Origin: Sphaerisporangium album
GTDB taxonomy: Bacteria; Actinomycetota; Actinomycetes; Streptosporangiales; Streptosporangiaceae
Direction of reading: 5' to 3'
Assembly: GCF_003323745.1 (NCBI RefSeq)
Contig: NZ_QOIL01000018.1
Location: forward strand, 124,001 to 188,000
DNA length: 64,000 nt
The position numbers and the translations under genes were made by a program. The number at the start of each line of letters is the position of its first letter. The first letter of the stretch is position 1. The notes under the pieces are model-generated. The model searched no databases. It had not been told where the DNA came from and worked only from the letters and a program-made list of their open reading frames with translations. Shown here piece after piece: positions 55,996-64,000 of this stretch.

Positions 55996-57030
55996 TCATG
56001 GAGTCGGGGGTGGCGTGCCGGGTGCGCCGGTTGCGGCGTTGGCGTAGCGGCGGGCCAGGTGCGCGAAGGCGTCCTTGAGCTCGGCCGGGCCGACGACCTC
56101 GATGTCGGCGTCGAACCTGCCGATGGCGGCTGCCAGGCCGGGCCATGACCACGAGCCCAGGACGAGCCGGCAGCGGTCCGGGCCGAGTTCCTCGACGACT
56201 CCGTCGCGGGTGTGGCGGGACACGACGGCGGCGGGCAGGTCGAGGATCACCTCGCCGCGGCAGGGCCAGTCGCCTGAGCCGTCGGAGCCCCGGAACCTGC
56301 CGGCCACGAAGGCGGCCACCTCGCCTCCGGGCAGCTCGCGGGGGGTGAAGCGGGGCCCTGTAGGGGTGCGCGGGGTGATCCGATCGGCGCGGAAGGTGCG
56401 CCAGTCCTCGCGGTCGAGGTCCCAGGCGACGAGGTACCAGCGCCCGCCCCAGGTGACGAGGTGATGGGGCTGCACCCGGCGCGGCGGGGTCTGCGCGCCG
56501 TCGTCGTCCGCCCCTCGCGCGGATGCGGCGGATGCGGCGGGTGCGGGGGTGTAGTCGAAGCGCAGCACCTGGCGGGCGTGGACGGCGGCGCTGAGCGCCA
56601 GCAGCACGCCGCTGTCGGCCTGGGGGTCCGGCCGGGCGGCGGGCCGCTCGACGGCGGTGACCTGCAGGGTGTCGATCCGGCGGCGCAGCCGTGCGGGCAT
56701 GACCTGCCGGACGGTGTTCAGCGCGCGCGCCGCGGCCACCTCGATGCCGGCACCGATGGTGGCGGCGATCTGCAGTGCGATGGCCAGGGCGACGGCCTGC
56801 TCGTCGTCGAACAGCAACGGGGGCAGCTCCGTGCCCGCCCCGAGCCGGTATCCGCCGTCCGGCCCCTTGAAGGCCACTATGGGATAGCCGAGCTCGCGCA
56901 GGCGATCGACATCACGGCGCACGGTGCGCGGGCTGACGTCCAGCCGCTCGGCCAGCAGCGCCCCCGGCCAGTCCCGGCGCGCCTGGAGCAGCGAGAGCAA
57001 CGACAGCAGTCGCGCGGAAGTCTTCGGCAC
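55996..57030 (-). CDS. WYL-domain HTH regulator (YafY/DeoR-type)
   Basis: 344 residues from the GTG at 57030. N-terminal HTH_11 (LLAERLDVSPRTVRRDVDRLRELGYPI) and WYL domain (VQPHHLVTWGGRWYLVAWDLDREDWRTFRADRI). WYL regulators sense nucleic acids or nucleotides. A 25-bp perfect palindrome lies about 20 bp upstream; divergent from a VOC gene. Confidence 0.9.
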   Translation of the reverse strand: MPKTSARLLSLLSLLQARRDWPGALLAERLDVSPRTVRRDVDRLRELGYPIVAFKGPDGGYRLGAGTELPPLLFDDEQAVALAIALQIAATIGAGIEVAAARALNTVRQVMPARLRRRIDTLQVTAVERPAARPDPQADSGVLLALSAAVHARQVLRFDYTPAPAASAASARGADDDGAQTPPRRVQPHHLVTWGGRWYLVAWDLDREDWRTFRADRITPRTPTGPRFTPRELPGGEVAAFVAGRFRGSDGSGDWPCRGEVILDLPAAVVSRHTRDGVVEELGPDRCRLVLGSWSWPGLAAAIGRFDADIEVVGPAELKDAFAHLARRYANAATGAPGTPPPTP

Positions 57031-57048
57031 GAACCCATTCTGCCCGCA

Positions 57049-57073
57049 GAAGCGGCCACTCACTGGCCGCTTC
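57049..57073. promoter_or_regulatory. Perfect 10-bp-arm operator palindrome
   Basis: GAAGCGGCCA-CTCAC-TGGCCGCTTC between the WYL regulator and the divergent VOC gene. A strong candidate site for the WYL regulator. Confidence 0.75.
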
Positions 57074-57251
57074 TCCTGCGACTGTGGTCACCGAGCAGGG
57101 CAGGCAAGGCGATCCTCGTGATCGTCGGCGGCGGGCTACGTAGCTCCCGCCGTCACAGCCGACCGCCCCTGGGGCCGACACGCCCTGTGGGCCGTTCGGG
57201 ACGCGTAGGACCCGCCCCAGTGAAGCGAATCAAGAGGCAAGGAGCCCATTC

Positions 57252-57677
57252 ATGTCCGTCAACGCTGTGACCCACCTGAACTTCCGGGGCGACGCCCGCG
57301 AGGCACTCGAGTTTTACCGGTCCGTGTTCGGCGGGCACGTGGTCATGGTCACCTACAAGGACGCCGGAAACATCCAGGACCCCTCCGAGGCGGACCAGGT
57401 GATGTGGGGCCAGGTGGCCGCTGACAGCGGTTTCCGCGTGATGGCCTACGACGTGCCCTCGCGCATGCCGTGGAACCAGGGCGAGAACGCGTTCTTCGTC
57501 TCGCTCCGCGGCCAGACGACCGAGGAGGTCACCGCGTACTGGGAGAAGCTGTCCGCCGGCGCGACGGTCGTGCAGCCGCTCGGGCCCGCGCAGTGGGCGC
57601 CCCTCTACGGAATGCTGAACGACCGGTTCGGCGTCACCTGGGTCGTGGACGTCGTCAGCGAATACGACGCGGGCTGA
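57252..57677 (+). CDS. PhnB-like VOC protein
   Basis: 141 residues from the ATG at 57252 (AAGGAG site). VNAVTHLNFRGDAREALEFY at the start and YGMLNDRFGVTWVVDV at the end are typical of PhnB-type 3-demethylubiquinone-9 3-methyltransferase-like/glyoxalase proteins. Function unknown; divergent from and possibly controlled by the WYL regulator. Confidence 0.87.
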   Translation: MSVNAVTHLNFRGDAREALEFYRSVFGGHVVMVTYKDAGNIQDPSEADQVMWGQVAADSGFRVMAYDVPSRMPWNQGENAFFVSLRGQTTEEVTAYWEKLSAGATVVQPLGPAQWAPLYGMLNDRFGVTWVVDVVSEYDAG

Positions 57678-57708
57678 CCACCAAAGTCCCGATGACGAAG
57701 ACCAGCGC

Positions 57709-57813
57709 GTGAATGGCGTGCGCACCACCGTGGCCGACCAGGGGCGGGCGCTGGCGTTGTTCCTCTCCGACGACGACGGCCACCGCGTACAGATCGCCGC
57801 GTCCCCCGGCTGA
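57709..57813 (+). pseudogene. C-terminal fragment of another VOC protein
   Basis: GTG at 57709 reads VRTTVADQGRALALFLSDDDGHRVQIAASPG before TGA (in two parts here: VRTTVADQGRALALFLSDDD and GHRVQIAASPG). This is the closing third of a glyoxalase-fold protein (DPDGHRVEI). The first two thirds are absent. Confidence 0.6.
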
Positions 57814-57901
57814 GCGCCGCACCCGCGAGCCGCTTGACCTGAGCACGGGATGGGCATCCCCACGCCGGGCGCCCTCGGCGGCGCAGCCGCGGGTGCGGCG
57901 C

Positions 57902-58474
57902 TCACGCGGCCGGCGGCCAGTTCCTGAGGACGGTGTCGAGGGCGTCCAGGGTCCTGGACCAGGAGGCTTCCACGTCGCGAGGGTGGCGGCTGAACCCGCC
58001 CGCCGTCTCCAGGGTCACGTACCCGTGGAAGGTGCTGTGCATCATCCGTACCGCGTCCGTCTGGTCGGGCTCTGACAGTTCGTATCCGCGCAGTATCGCC
58101 CGCGTCATCTCCGCGTGCCGGCGCCCCGCGCTGGTGGCCAGCCTCTCTGAGTCAAGCTCGATCTGCATCGCGGCGTACCTTCCCGGATGCGCTTTGGCGT
58201 AGTCCCTGTAGGCGTTCGCGAAGGCCACCAGCGCGTCCTTGCCCGCGCGGCCGGCCAGGGCGGCGGCGGCCCTGTCGGCGAGCTCCGCCAGGGCCAGCAC
58301 CGCCACTCTCACCCTCAGGTCCTGCGCGTCCTCGATGTGCGAGTACAGGGCCGCCGGCCTGACGCCGAAGCCGCGCGCGAGCGCCGAGACGGTGACGTTC
58401 TGAAAGCCGATCTCGTCGGCCAGGTCCGCCGCCGCCCGGGTCAGGCGTTCGGCGGTCACTCCCGCCCGTGCCAT
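57902..58474 (-). CDS. TetR-family regulator
   Basis: 190 residues from the ATG at 58474. TetR HTH: LADEIGFQNVTVSALARGFGVRPAALYSHIED in two parts, C-terminal TetR_C-like (WHG-type) domain (AKAHPGRYAAMQ, MMHSTFHGYVTLE). Divergent from the FBP-type gene; palindrome GTATT-N5-AATAC in between. Confidence 0.88.
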   Translation of the reverse strand: MARAGVTAERLTRAAADLADEIGFQNVTVSALARGFGVRPAALYSHIEDAQDLRVRVAVLALAELADRAAAALAGRAGKDALVAFANAYRDYAKAHPGRYAAMQIELDSERLATSAGRRHAEMTRAILRGYELSEPDQTDAVRMMHSTFHGYVTLETAGGFSRHPRDVEASWSRTLDALDTVLRNWPPAA

Positions 58475-58507
58475 GTGCCGCCCTTCTCGCTTACTTACAG
58501 GCTTTAA

Positions 58508-58522
58508 GTATTTGCATAATAC
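58508..58522. promoter_or_regulatory. AT-rich palindrome GTATT-TGCAT-AATAC
   Basis: Lies 33 bp before the TetR start and 26 bp before the FBP gene. Candidate TetR operator or -10 region. Confidence 0.45.
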
Positions 58523-58548
58523 CCGTAAGGAAGTTAGCCTCCCCGCCC

Positions 58549-59046
58549 ATGAGACCTGTCACCGAGCACGACATCCGCACGTCTTTCGTGAACTGTTCCA
58601 AGGGAGAGGCCAAGCGACTCGACCTCCCCAGGGATCTCGCGCAGCACCCCTGGGACGACCTCGACTTCCTCGGATGGCGAGATCCGGGTGCGCCCGAACG
58701 CGCCTATCTGGTCGCCGAGCGCGACGGCCCCCTCGTGGGAATCGCGCTCCGGGTGACCTCCGGAGCGTCCCGCGGGTTCACCTCGCGCAGCATGTGCTCG
58801 ATGTGCCTGACCACGCACACCAGCGGCGGCGTGGCGCTGATGACCGCCCGCCGGACCGGCGAGGCCGGTCGGCAGGGCAACTCGGTCGGGCAGTACCTGT
58901 GCGTCGACCTCGCCTGCTCCCTCTACACACGCGGGAAGAGGGAAGCCGCCGGGGGCGGGGTCATCGACGAGTCCCTCACCGTGGAGGAGAAGGTCGCCCG
59001 TATCCGGGCCAACCTGCACTCCTTTCTGGACAAGGTGGTCGAGTGA
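58549..59046 (+). CDS. FBP C-terminal zinc-finger protein (FusB/EF-G-binding type)
   Basis: 165 residues from the ATG at 58549. Start DIRTSFVNCSKGEAKRLDLP and treble-clef zinc site in SMCSMCLTTHTSGG and YLCVDLACSLYTRGK, the FBP_C signature. FusB-type proteins with this fold bind EF-G and rescue it from fusidic acid. Whether this one does is inference; actinobacterial members are widespread. Divergent from TetR. Confidence 0.85.
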   Translation: MRPVTEHDIRTSFVNCSKGEAKRLDLPRDLAQHPWDDLDFLGWRDPGAPERAYLVAERDGPLVGIALRVTSGASRGFTSRSMCSMCLTTHTSGGVALMTARRTGEAGRQGNSVGQYLCVDLACSLYTRGKREAAGGGVIDESLTVEEKVARIRANLHSFLDKVVE

Positions 59047-59083
59047 CCAGGCCGGACCGTCCCACTCACGGGGGGTGGAGCCC

Positions 59084-59560
59084 TCAGCTCGCCGCTCGCT
59101 TCACGAGTGTGCCGATCCTCGCCTCGTTGTCGGCGGTCAGCTCCGTCAGCGCGAAGGCGGTCGGCCACATGGTGCCGTCGTCGAGGCTCGCCACGTCGTT
59201 GAAGCCCAGGGTCGCGTACCTCGACTTGAACTTCTGCGCGCTCTGGAAGAAGCAGAGCACCTTGCCGTCCTTGGCGTAGGCGGGCATGCCGTACCAGAGC
59301 TTCGGTGAGAGGGCCGGCGCGGCGGCCTTGATGATCTCGTGCAGCCGCTCGGCGATGACCCGGTCCGCTTCGGCCATCTCGGCGATCTTCGCGAGCACGT
59401 CGCGCTCCCCGTCCGCCTTGGCGTTGCCCGGGCTGCGGCGCGCGGCCGTCTTCAGCTCCTGGGCGTGCTCCTTCATCGCGGCTCGTTCTTCGGCGGTGAA
59501 CCCGTCGAACGCCTTGCCGGCCGCGGTGGTGCTCTTGGTGGTCTTCCGGGTTTCGTTCAT
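59084..59560 (-). CDS. DUF1801 family protein
   Basis: 158 residues from the ATG at 59560. Lys/Ala-rich first 60 residues, then the YdhG-like DUF1801 core [20 protein letters not shown] and [12 protein letters not shown] with [10 protein letters not shown]. Function not established; homologues are sometimes called iron chaperones. Confidence 0.85.
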   Translation of the reverse strand: MNETRKTTKSTTAAGKAFDGFTAEERAAMKEHAQELKTAARRSPGNAKADGERDVLAKIAEMAEADRVIAERLHEIIKAAAPALSPKLWYGMPAYAKDGKVLCFFQSAQKFKSRYATLGFNDVASLDDGTMWPTAFALTELTADNEARIGTLVKRAAS

Positions 59561-59727
59561 GGTGGGAATCTCCTTGTCTGCGGGTCTTGGCAGGGGCGGC
59601 CGGCTTGCACAGGGCGGCCGCCGTCGTGGCGGCCTCTCCGGCGTCGCTGTGAAATCTCACGGCGATGAGGAGAGCGGTCCCCGGCCACGGTACGTGCACG
59701 CCGCCCGGGGACCGGCACGCCCCACCC

Positions 59728-59880
59728 CCACGCGCCGGCGATCTGCCGGGTCGTGGCGTTGAGCCGGTTGAACAGGTTGGTGACGCCGATCATCAGGACG
59801 ATCGCGGCCAGCTGCTTCTCGTCGAAGTAGGTGGCGGCGGTGTCCCAGACCTCGTCGCTCACCGCGTCGGCGCGGTCGCG
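59728..59880 (-). pseudogene. C-terminal remnant of carboxymuconolactone decarboxylase/AhpD-like protein
   Basis: Frame reads VSDEVWDTAATYFDEKQLAA then IVLMIGVTNLFNRLNATTRQ and IAGAW, the C-terminal half of CMD-family proteins. The catalytic CxxC half is missing, and no stop follows the usual GAW end. It abuts the NB-ARC remnant head-to-head. Confidence 0.65.
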
Positions 59881-59884
59881 CGGG

Positions 59885-60974
59885 ACACGGGCCTCAGCTC
59901 GTCGTCACTGTCGCGCTACCTCAGCGGTCAGACGGTGCCGCCCTGGACGGCGGTGATCGCGCTGTGCCGCCTCCTCAAGCGCGATCCCCGCCCGCTGCGG
60001 CCGCTGTGGGAACGGGCTTCGAACCCGCTGCCGGCGCCCCCGAAGACCAGCCGCCAGGTCCAGGCCCCGTCGCCACCCGCCGGGGCGCCGCGTCCGCCCC
60101 GCAACGATCTGCCGCGCGACGTGCCCGACTTCACCGGACGCGAGGCCAAGCTCGCCGCCGTGCTCGCCGCCGTGCTCGCCGCGGTGGACGGCAGCCGGGT
60201 GGTCGCCGTCGACGGCATGGCGGGCGTCGGCAAGACCTGCCTGGCGGTGCACGCCGCGCACCGGCTCGCCGCCGCCTACCCCGACGCCCAGCTCTACGTG
60301 GACCTGCACGGGTTCACCGCCGGGCGGGAACCGCTCGATCCCGACCCCGCGCTGCGGACATTGCTCGCCGCCCTCGACGTGCCGTCGGAAAAGATCCCGC
60401 AGGAGGGTGGCATCGAGCCGGGCTGGGACACCGCGAGGAGGCGGCGCGGCTGGCCCGCACGGTGCTGGACATCCCGCACGCCGACCCCGCCTGGCCCCCC
60501 ACGCTGACGGCCCGGATCACCCTCGGCGTGGCCATCGCCCACGAGGAACCCGACGAGGCGATGGAGCACCTGGAGCGGGCGCTCGCGCTGGCCCGCGAGG
60601 ACGGGCACAAGCACAACGAGGCGTGGTGCCTCAACTGCCTGGGCGTCGCGCTGCGGCAGATGGGCCGGTACGAGGAGGCGCTCGCCGGCCACCGCCAGGC
60701 GTTCGCGCTGCTGGACGAGTTGTTCGAGGAACACTGGAAGATCCATTTTCTCAACGGCTACGCCGGGACCTGCCGGCTGGCGGGCCTGCCCGAGAAGGCC
60801 CTGCGGCTGCATCGGCCGGCGCTGGAGCTGGCCCCGAAACTGGGGTATCGGTACGCGGAGGCGCCGGCCCACGAGGGAATCGCCGCCGTCCTCGACGAGA
60901 CGGCCCCGCCCGCGGCCGCCGAACACCGGGCTGCCGGGCAGGCCATCCTGCAGGAGCTCGGACCAGGGACCTGA
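59885..60974 (+). pseudogene. NB-ARC/TPR regulator, truncated and deleted
   Basis: 5' truncated HTH remnant (GLSSSSLSRYLSGQTVPPWT, about 59895), then the NB-ARC start (DFTGREAKL) with Walker A GMAGVGKTCLA near 60220 and YVDLHGFTAGREPLDPDPAL. At about 60410 a large deletion removes the rest of the NB-ARC, and the sequence continues in another frame as TPR repeats (EEAARLARTVLDIP, EAWCLNCLGVALRQMGRYEE) to a TGA at 60972. Resembles XRE-NB-ARC-TPR/SARP-like regulators. Non-functional as read. Confidence 0.7.
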
Positions 60975-61063
60975 TCAGAGGTGTCCGTCTGTGAAACAGC
61001 GCGGCCGTTCCGGGATCGTGACCACCGCGCCATGCGCGGTCGCCGGGCGTTCGGCGGCCGACG

Positions 61064-63211
61064 TCAGGAGCTCGTGAGGATGACGAGTTGCCGGGTCGCC
61101 CGGGTCATGGCGACATAGCGGTCGACCGCTCCTTCGACGCCCTTGCCGAACTCCTCTGGGTCGATGAGGACGACCAGGTCGAACTCCAGCCCCTTCGACA
61201 GCTCCGGGGTCAGCGACCGGACGCGGGACGTCGACCGGAACGTGGGATCGCCGATGACGCAGGCGACCCCCTCGGCGTGCTCGGCGAGCCAGGTGTCGAG
61301 GATCGAGCCCAGCTCCGAAGTGGATCCGTGGACGACGGGGACGTCGCCGCTGCGGATGGAGGTCGGCACGTTGGCGTCCGGGAGCACGGCGCGGATGACC
61401 GGCTCGGCCTCCGCCATGATCTCTTCCGGCGTCCGGTAGTTGATGCTCAGGGAGGCCAGGTCGATCCGGTCGAGCCCGATCCGCTTCAGCCGTTCCTGCC
61501 ACGACTCGGTGAACCCGTGCCTGGCCTGGGCACGGTCCCCCACGATGGTGAAGCTCCGGGACGGGCAGCGGTACAGCAGCATCTGCCACTCCGCGTCGGT
61601 GAGTTCCTGCGCCTCGTCCACGACGATGTGCGCGAACGGGCCGGCGAGCCGGTCCGGTTCGATGCCGGGCGGTTCGGTCTCGTCGACCAGGGCGTCCTGG
61701 ATGTCCTGTCCGCGCAGCATCGTCACCAGACCCTCACCGTCGTCATCGGCCTCGAGCAGATTGTCGACGACCTTGGCCATGCGCGCGCGTTCGGCGGCGA
61801 CAGAGGCGTCATGCCGGCGCCTGTGCCGTGACGCCTCCGGGTCGCCGAGCCGCTGCCGTGCCGCGTCCAGGAGCGGCAGGTCGGACACCGTCCAGGCCTG
61901 GGCCTCATCGCGCTGCAGCTTCCGAACGTCGTCGAGGCTGAGCCAGGGAGCGCACATCCGCAGGTAGGCGGGTACCGACCACAGGTCCCCGACCAGGTCG
62001 GCCGCTTCGAGCAGCGGCCACGCGCGGTTGAAGGTCGTGAGCAGCTCCCTGTTCTGCAGCAGCGACTTGCGGATCAGGCCGGCCGGTGCGTCGCCGTCGT
62101 GCTTGTCCACCAGGATCGTGAGCAGTTCCTTCCAGATCCGGTCGCGCGCCTCGTTGTGCGGCGTACCGGGTTCCGGTGCTTCGAACGCCTCGGCCCAGTC
62201 GTCGGCGCTCAGCCAGACGTCGGACCAGTGGGTCGTCACCGTCATCCCTTTGGTGGGCGGGTTCTCGTAGAACCTGACGGCCGGCTCGATCGCCTTCACC
62301 AGGTTCGCGGACGACTTCAGGAGGGCCACGTCCGGGTCGGCCTCGATCGCCGCTGTGGCTCCCTCGGCGACGAGGTCCCGCAGGGTGCAGGTCTGCACGC
62401 CCTCCTCTCCGAGGCTGGGGAGGACGTCGGCGACGTAAGCCAGGTAGGGCTGGTGCGGACCGACGAACAGCACGCCGCCCCGGCGGTGACCGAGGCGAGG
62501 GTCGGAGTAGAGGAGGTAGGCGGAGCGGTGCAGGGCGACGACGGTCTTCCCCGTACCCGGACCGCCGTCGACGACGAGAGCGCCGCGGGATCCCGCGCGG
62601 ATGATGGCGTCCTGGTCGGCCTGGATGGTGCCGAGCACGTCCCGCATCCGGGGCGACCGGCTGCCGCCCAGGCTGGCGATGAAGGCGGACTGGTCGTCGA
62701 GCGCGGCGTGCCCGACCAGCCCGTCCGAGGTGAACACCTCGTCCCAGTAGTCGCTGATCCGGCCGCGGGTCCAGCGATACCTGCGGCGGCTCGCCAGACC
62801 CATCGGGTTGGCGTGGGTGGCGCCGAAGAACGGCTCGGCCGCGGGCGAGCGCCAGTCGAGCAGCAGCCGGCGGCCCGCGCTGTCCGTAAGGCCGAGTCGT
62901 CCGACGTACACGGGCTCGGGGTCGTCCGCGCTGACCATGTGTCCGAGGCACAGGTCCAAACCGAAGCGACGCAGCGCGCGCAGGCGAGCGGTCAGCCGGT
63001 GGATCTGCAGGTCCCGGTCCAGCGCCTGCCGGCCTCCGCCGCCGGGCGCCCTGCGCTCGGCGGCGAGGCGGCCGGACAGGTCGGCGATCGACTGCTCGAG
63101 GCTCTCCGCGATGGCCGCGAAGTGCCGCTCATCGCCGGCGATCAGCGTCTGGTCGGCCTTGGCGGTGAGGTGGCCGGGAAGGTCGAACGCGCTGGTGGTC
63201 AGGGGGTTCAC
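61064..63211 (-). CDS. helR: RNA polymerase recycling motor ATPase HelR (rifamycin resistance)
   Basis: UvrD/HelD-like SF1 ATPase that, in characterised actinobacterial HelR, dislodges rifamycin from RNA polymerase. 715 residues from the GTG at 63211. N-terminal coiled region (HFAAIAESLEQSIADLSGRL), WRSPAAEPFFGATHANPMG, Walker A GGPGTGKTVVALHR (216 onward), motif II VVDEAQELTDAEWQ, GDRAQARHGF and motif VI YVAMTRATRQLVIL. Lies downstream of rpoB on the same strand. It is 1 bp from the glycosyltransferase pseudogene stop, suggesting an operon. Confidence 0.9.
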   Translation of the reverse strand: MNPLTTSAFDLPGHLTAKADQTLIAGDERHFAAIAESLEQSIADLSGRLAAERRAPGGGGRQALDRDLQIHRLTARLRALRRFGLDLCLGHMVSADDPEPVYVGRLGLTDSAGRRLLLDWRSPAAEPFFGATHANPMGLASRRRYRWTRGRISDYWDEVFTSDGLVGHAALDDQSAFIASLGGSRSPRMRDVLGTIQADQDAIIRAGSRGALVVDGGPGTGKTVVALHRSAYLLYSDPRLGHRRGGVLFVGPHQPYLAYVADVLPSLGEEGVQTCTLRDLVAEGATAAIEADPDVALLKSSANLVKAIEPAVRFYENPPTKGMTVTTHWSDVWLSADDWAEAFEAPEPGTPHNEARDRIWKELLTILVDKHDGDAPAGLIRKSLLQNRELLTTFNRAWPLLEAADLVGDLWSVPAYLRMCAPWLSLDDVRKLQRDEAQAWTVSDLPLLDAARQRLGDPEASRHRRRHDASVAAERARMAKVVDNLLEADDDGEGLVTMLRGQDIQDALVDETEPPGIEPDRLAGPFAHIVVDEAQELTDAEWQMLLYRCPSRSFTIVGDRAQARHGFTESWQERLKRIGLDRIDLASLSINYRTPEEIMAEAEPVIRAVLPDANVPTSIRSGDVPVVHGSTSELGSILDTWLAEHAEGVACVIGDPTFRSTSRVRSLTPELSKGLEFDLVVLIDPEEFGKGVEGAVDRYVAMTRATRQLVILTSS

Positions 63212-63212
63212 G

Positions 63213-63804
63213 TCATCGGCTCCGATCTGCGGTTGTCTGCGACTCCCGGCCGGCCACGTCGGGCAGCAGCCTCGCGGCCACCCCCGCCCCGTCGGTGCGG
63301 ATCGTGCCGGCCACGGCGGTCGTTCGGGCGCGGGTCCCGGGGGTCAGGGCCGTCCTGAGCGCGGCCGACAGGGACTCGGTGGGTGGAGCCGGACCGTCGT
63401 GGGGCGTCCAGGTCCCACAGCACCCGGTTGTCGGTCACCTCCGGCGGGAACGGCGGGCCCGGATACGCCGGCGGTGGGTGGTGCGGCGACGGCGGGGTGA
63501 GCTGCCGGAAGGTCACGGACACGGAGCGGATGCCCGGTTTCTCGGCCACCGAGCGCGCGCCGGCCGCGGCCGGCATCATGCCGGTCGCCACCAGCGCGTC
63601 ACATCCCTCGGCCGCCTCGGTCACCGGGTCGAACTGGCCGGCGATCGACTCGGCCGCGCGCCGGGGCAGGTCCGAGGACGACGGCGGCACCCCGGTCGTC
63701 AGCGTGCGCGCCGATGGGCCGACGGGCACCATCGGCACGCCGGCACCGGCGGGCCGCTGGGCGAAGTCCTCGTCCGACGGGGCGCATATCCGCGGGTCGC
63801 GCAT
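63213..63804 (-). pseudogene. MGT-family glycosyltransferase pseudogene (possible rifamycin glucosyltransferase relic)
   Basis: From about 63804 the frame matches the early middle of GT1-type MGT glycosyltransferases ([61 protein letters not shown]). The nucleotide-binding half is mostly gone. The extreme C-terminus reappears in another frame ([20 protein letters not shown], ending at TGA 63213). Position between rpoB and helR suggests a decayed Rgt-like gene (inference). Confidence 0.7.
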
Positions 63805-63810
63805 GGACCG

Positions 63811-64000
63811 TCAGACTTCGTCGACGCTGCTCGGCTCACGCCGGGACAGGTCGATGCCGAGCTCCTCCGCCGCGCGGAAGACGTCCTCGTCGGTGTCGCG
63901 CATCTCGATGGACATGCCGTCGGTGGAGAGCACCTCGACGTTGAGGCACAGCGACTGCATCTCCTTGATGAGGACCTTGAAGGATTCGGGAATTCCCGGC
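63811..64000 (-). CDS. rpoB: RNA polymerase beta subunit, C-terminal end (cut by window)
   Basis: 62 codons visible: [20 protein letters not shown] then [20 protein letters not shown] and [22 protein letters not shown] in three pieces, matching the actinobacterial RpoB C-terminus. The next gene downstream is not rpoC but a glycosyltransferase pseudogene and helR, so this is probably a second, rifamycin-resistance-type rpoB (as known in Nonomuraea); the rif region lies outside the window. Confidence 0.9.
   Translation of the reverse strand, partial: PGIPESFKVLIKEMQSLCLNVEVLSTDGMSIEMRDTDEDVFRAAEELGIDLSRREPSSVDEV

Overview
High-GC actinomycete chromosome. GTG starts are frequent, GTGA/ATGA start-stop overlaps are common, and there are many one- and two-component regulators, a secreted CBM2-FnIII-GH18 chitinase, MmyB-type and NB-ARC regulators and a deazaflavin-type reductase. 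Together these suggest Streptosporangiales (Nonomuraea-like). The family assignment is inference; no rRNA or tRNA gene was found to anchor it. Both window edges cut genes: murF on the left (C-terminus missing) and an rpoB on the right (only the last 62 codons present).

Layout. 0-5 kb: cell-wall cassette murF-ddl (overlapping) and vanY. vanY is bracketed by a 74-bp inverted repeat, with a response-regulator remnant and a Tat-exported TPR/retropepsin-like protein alongside. 5-8.7 kb: secreted hydrolase, NarL-type two-component pair, NUDIX hydrolase. 8.7-12.1 kb: chitinase with an operator-like palindrome, then 1.5 kb without a convincing gene that holds a 780-bp element bounded by 45-bp inverted repeats. 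12.1-18 kb: LexA-type repressor, GNAT, cupin, zinc alcohol dehydrogenase divergent from an MmyB-type regulator, and several decayed genes. 17.2-20.2 kb: gluconate locus gntR / gntK-gntP, with gntP frameshifted. 20.3-28.7 kb: KhtTU-like K+/H+ antiporter, ferritin-like protein, phosphoketolase, three-gene ABC exporter. 28.8-34.5 kb: SMR pump with TetR, radical SAM protein with a candidate SOS box, PhyH-like oxygenase, and a Rox-type rifamycin monooxygenase preceded by a small leader ORF and an RBS-sequestering hairpin. 34.7-43.9 kb: L,D-transpeptidase lipoprotein, RecD2 helicase, beta-lactamase-fold hydrolase, ECF42-like sigma factor, deazaflavin reductase-hemerythrin fusion. 43.8-50.3 kb: double-HTH MerR regulator divergent from an ABC exporter and a UvrA-like resistance protein, then Lrp/LysE. 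50.5-55.4 kb: editing-less threonyl-tRNA synthetase behind a Thr-Thr-Thr leader peptide and a perfect 15-bp hairpin, MarR-MFS pair, orphan sensor kinase. 55.5-61 kb: remnant-rich zone (integrase, VOC, carboxymuconolactone decarboxylase and NB-ARC-TPR fragments) among intact regulators and an FBP/FusB-like zinc protein. 61-64 kb: HelR-type RNA-polymerase recycling ATPase, an internally deleted glycosyltransferase pseudogene, and the 3' end of rpoB with no rpoC after it.

Themes. (1) Antibiotic resistance: rifamycin determinants occur twice (rox; and rpoB - glycosyltransferase pseudogene - helR), plus VanY/Ddl/MurF, a UvrA-like protein, SMR/MFS/ABC pumps, an FBP protein and a second ThrRS. (2) Leader-based RNA control in front of rox and the ThrRS gene. 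(3) Extensive gene decay: about a dozen recognisable gene fragments sit in the spacers. All family calls are from reading translated motifs; no database search was run.
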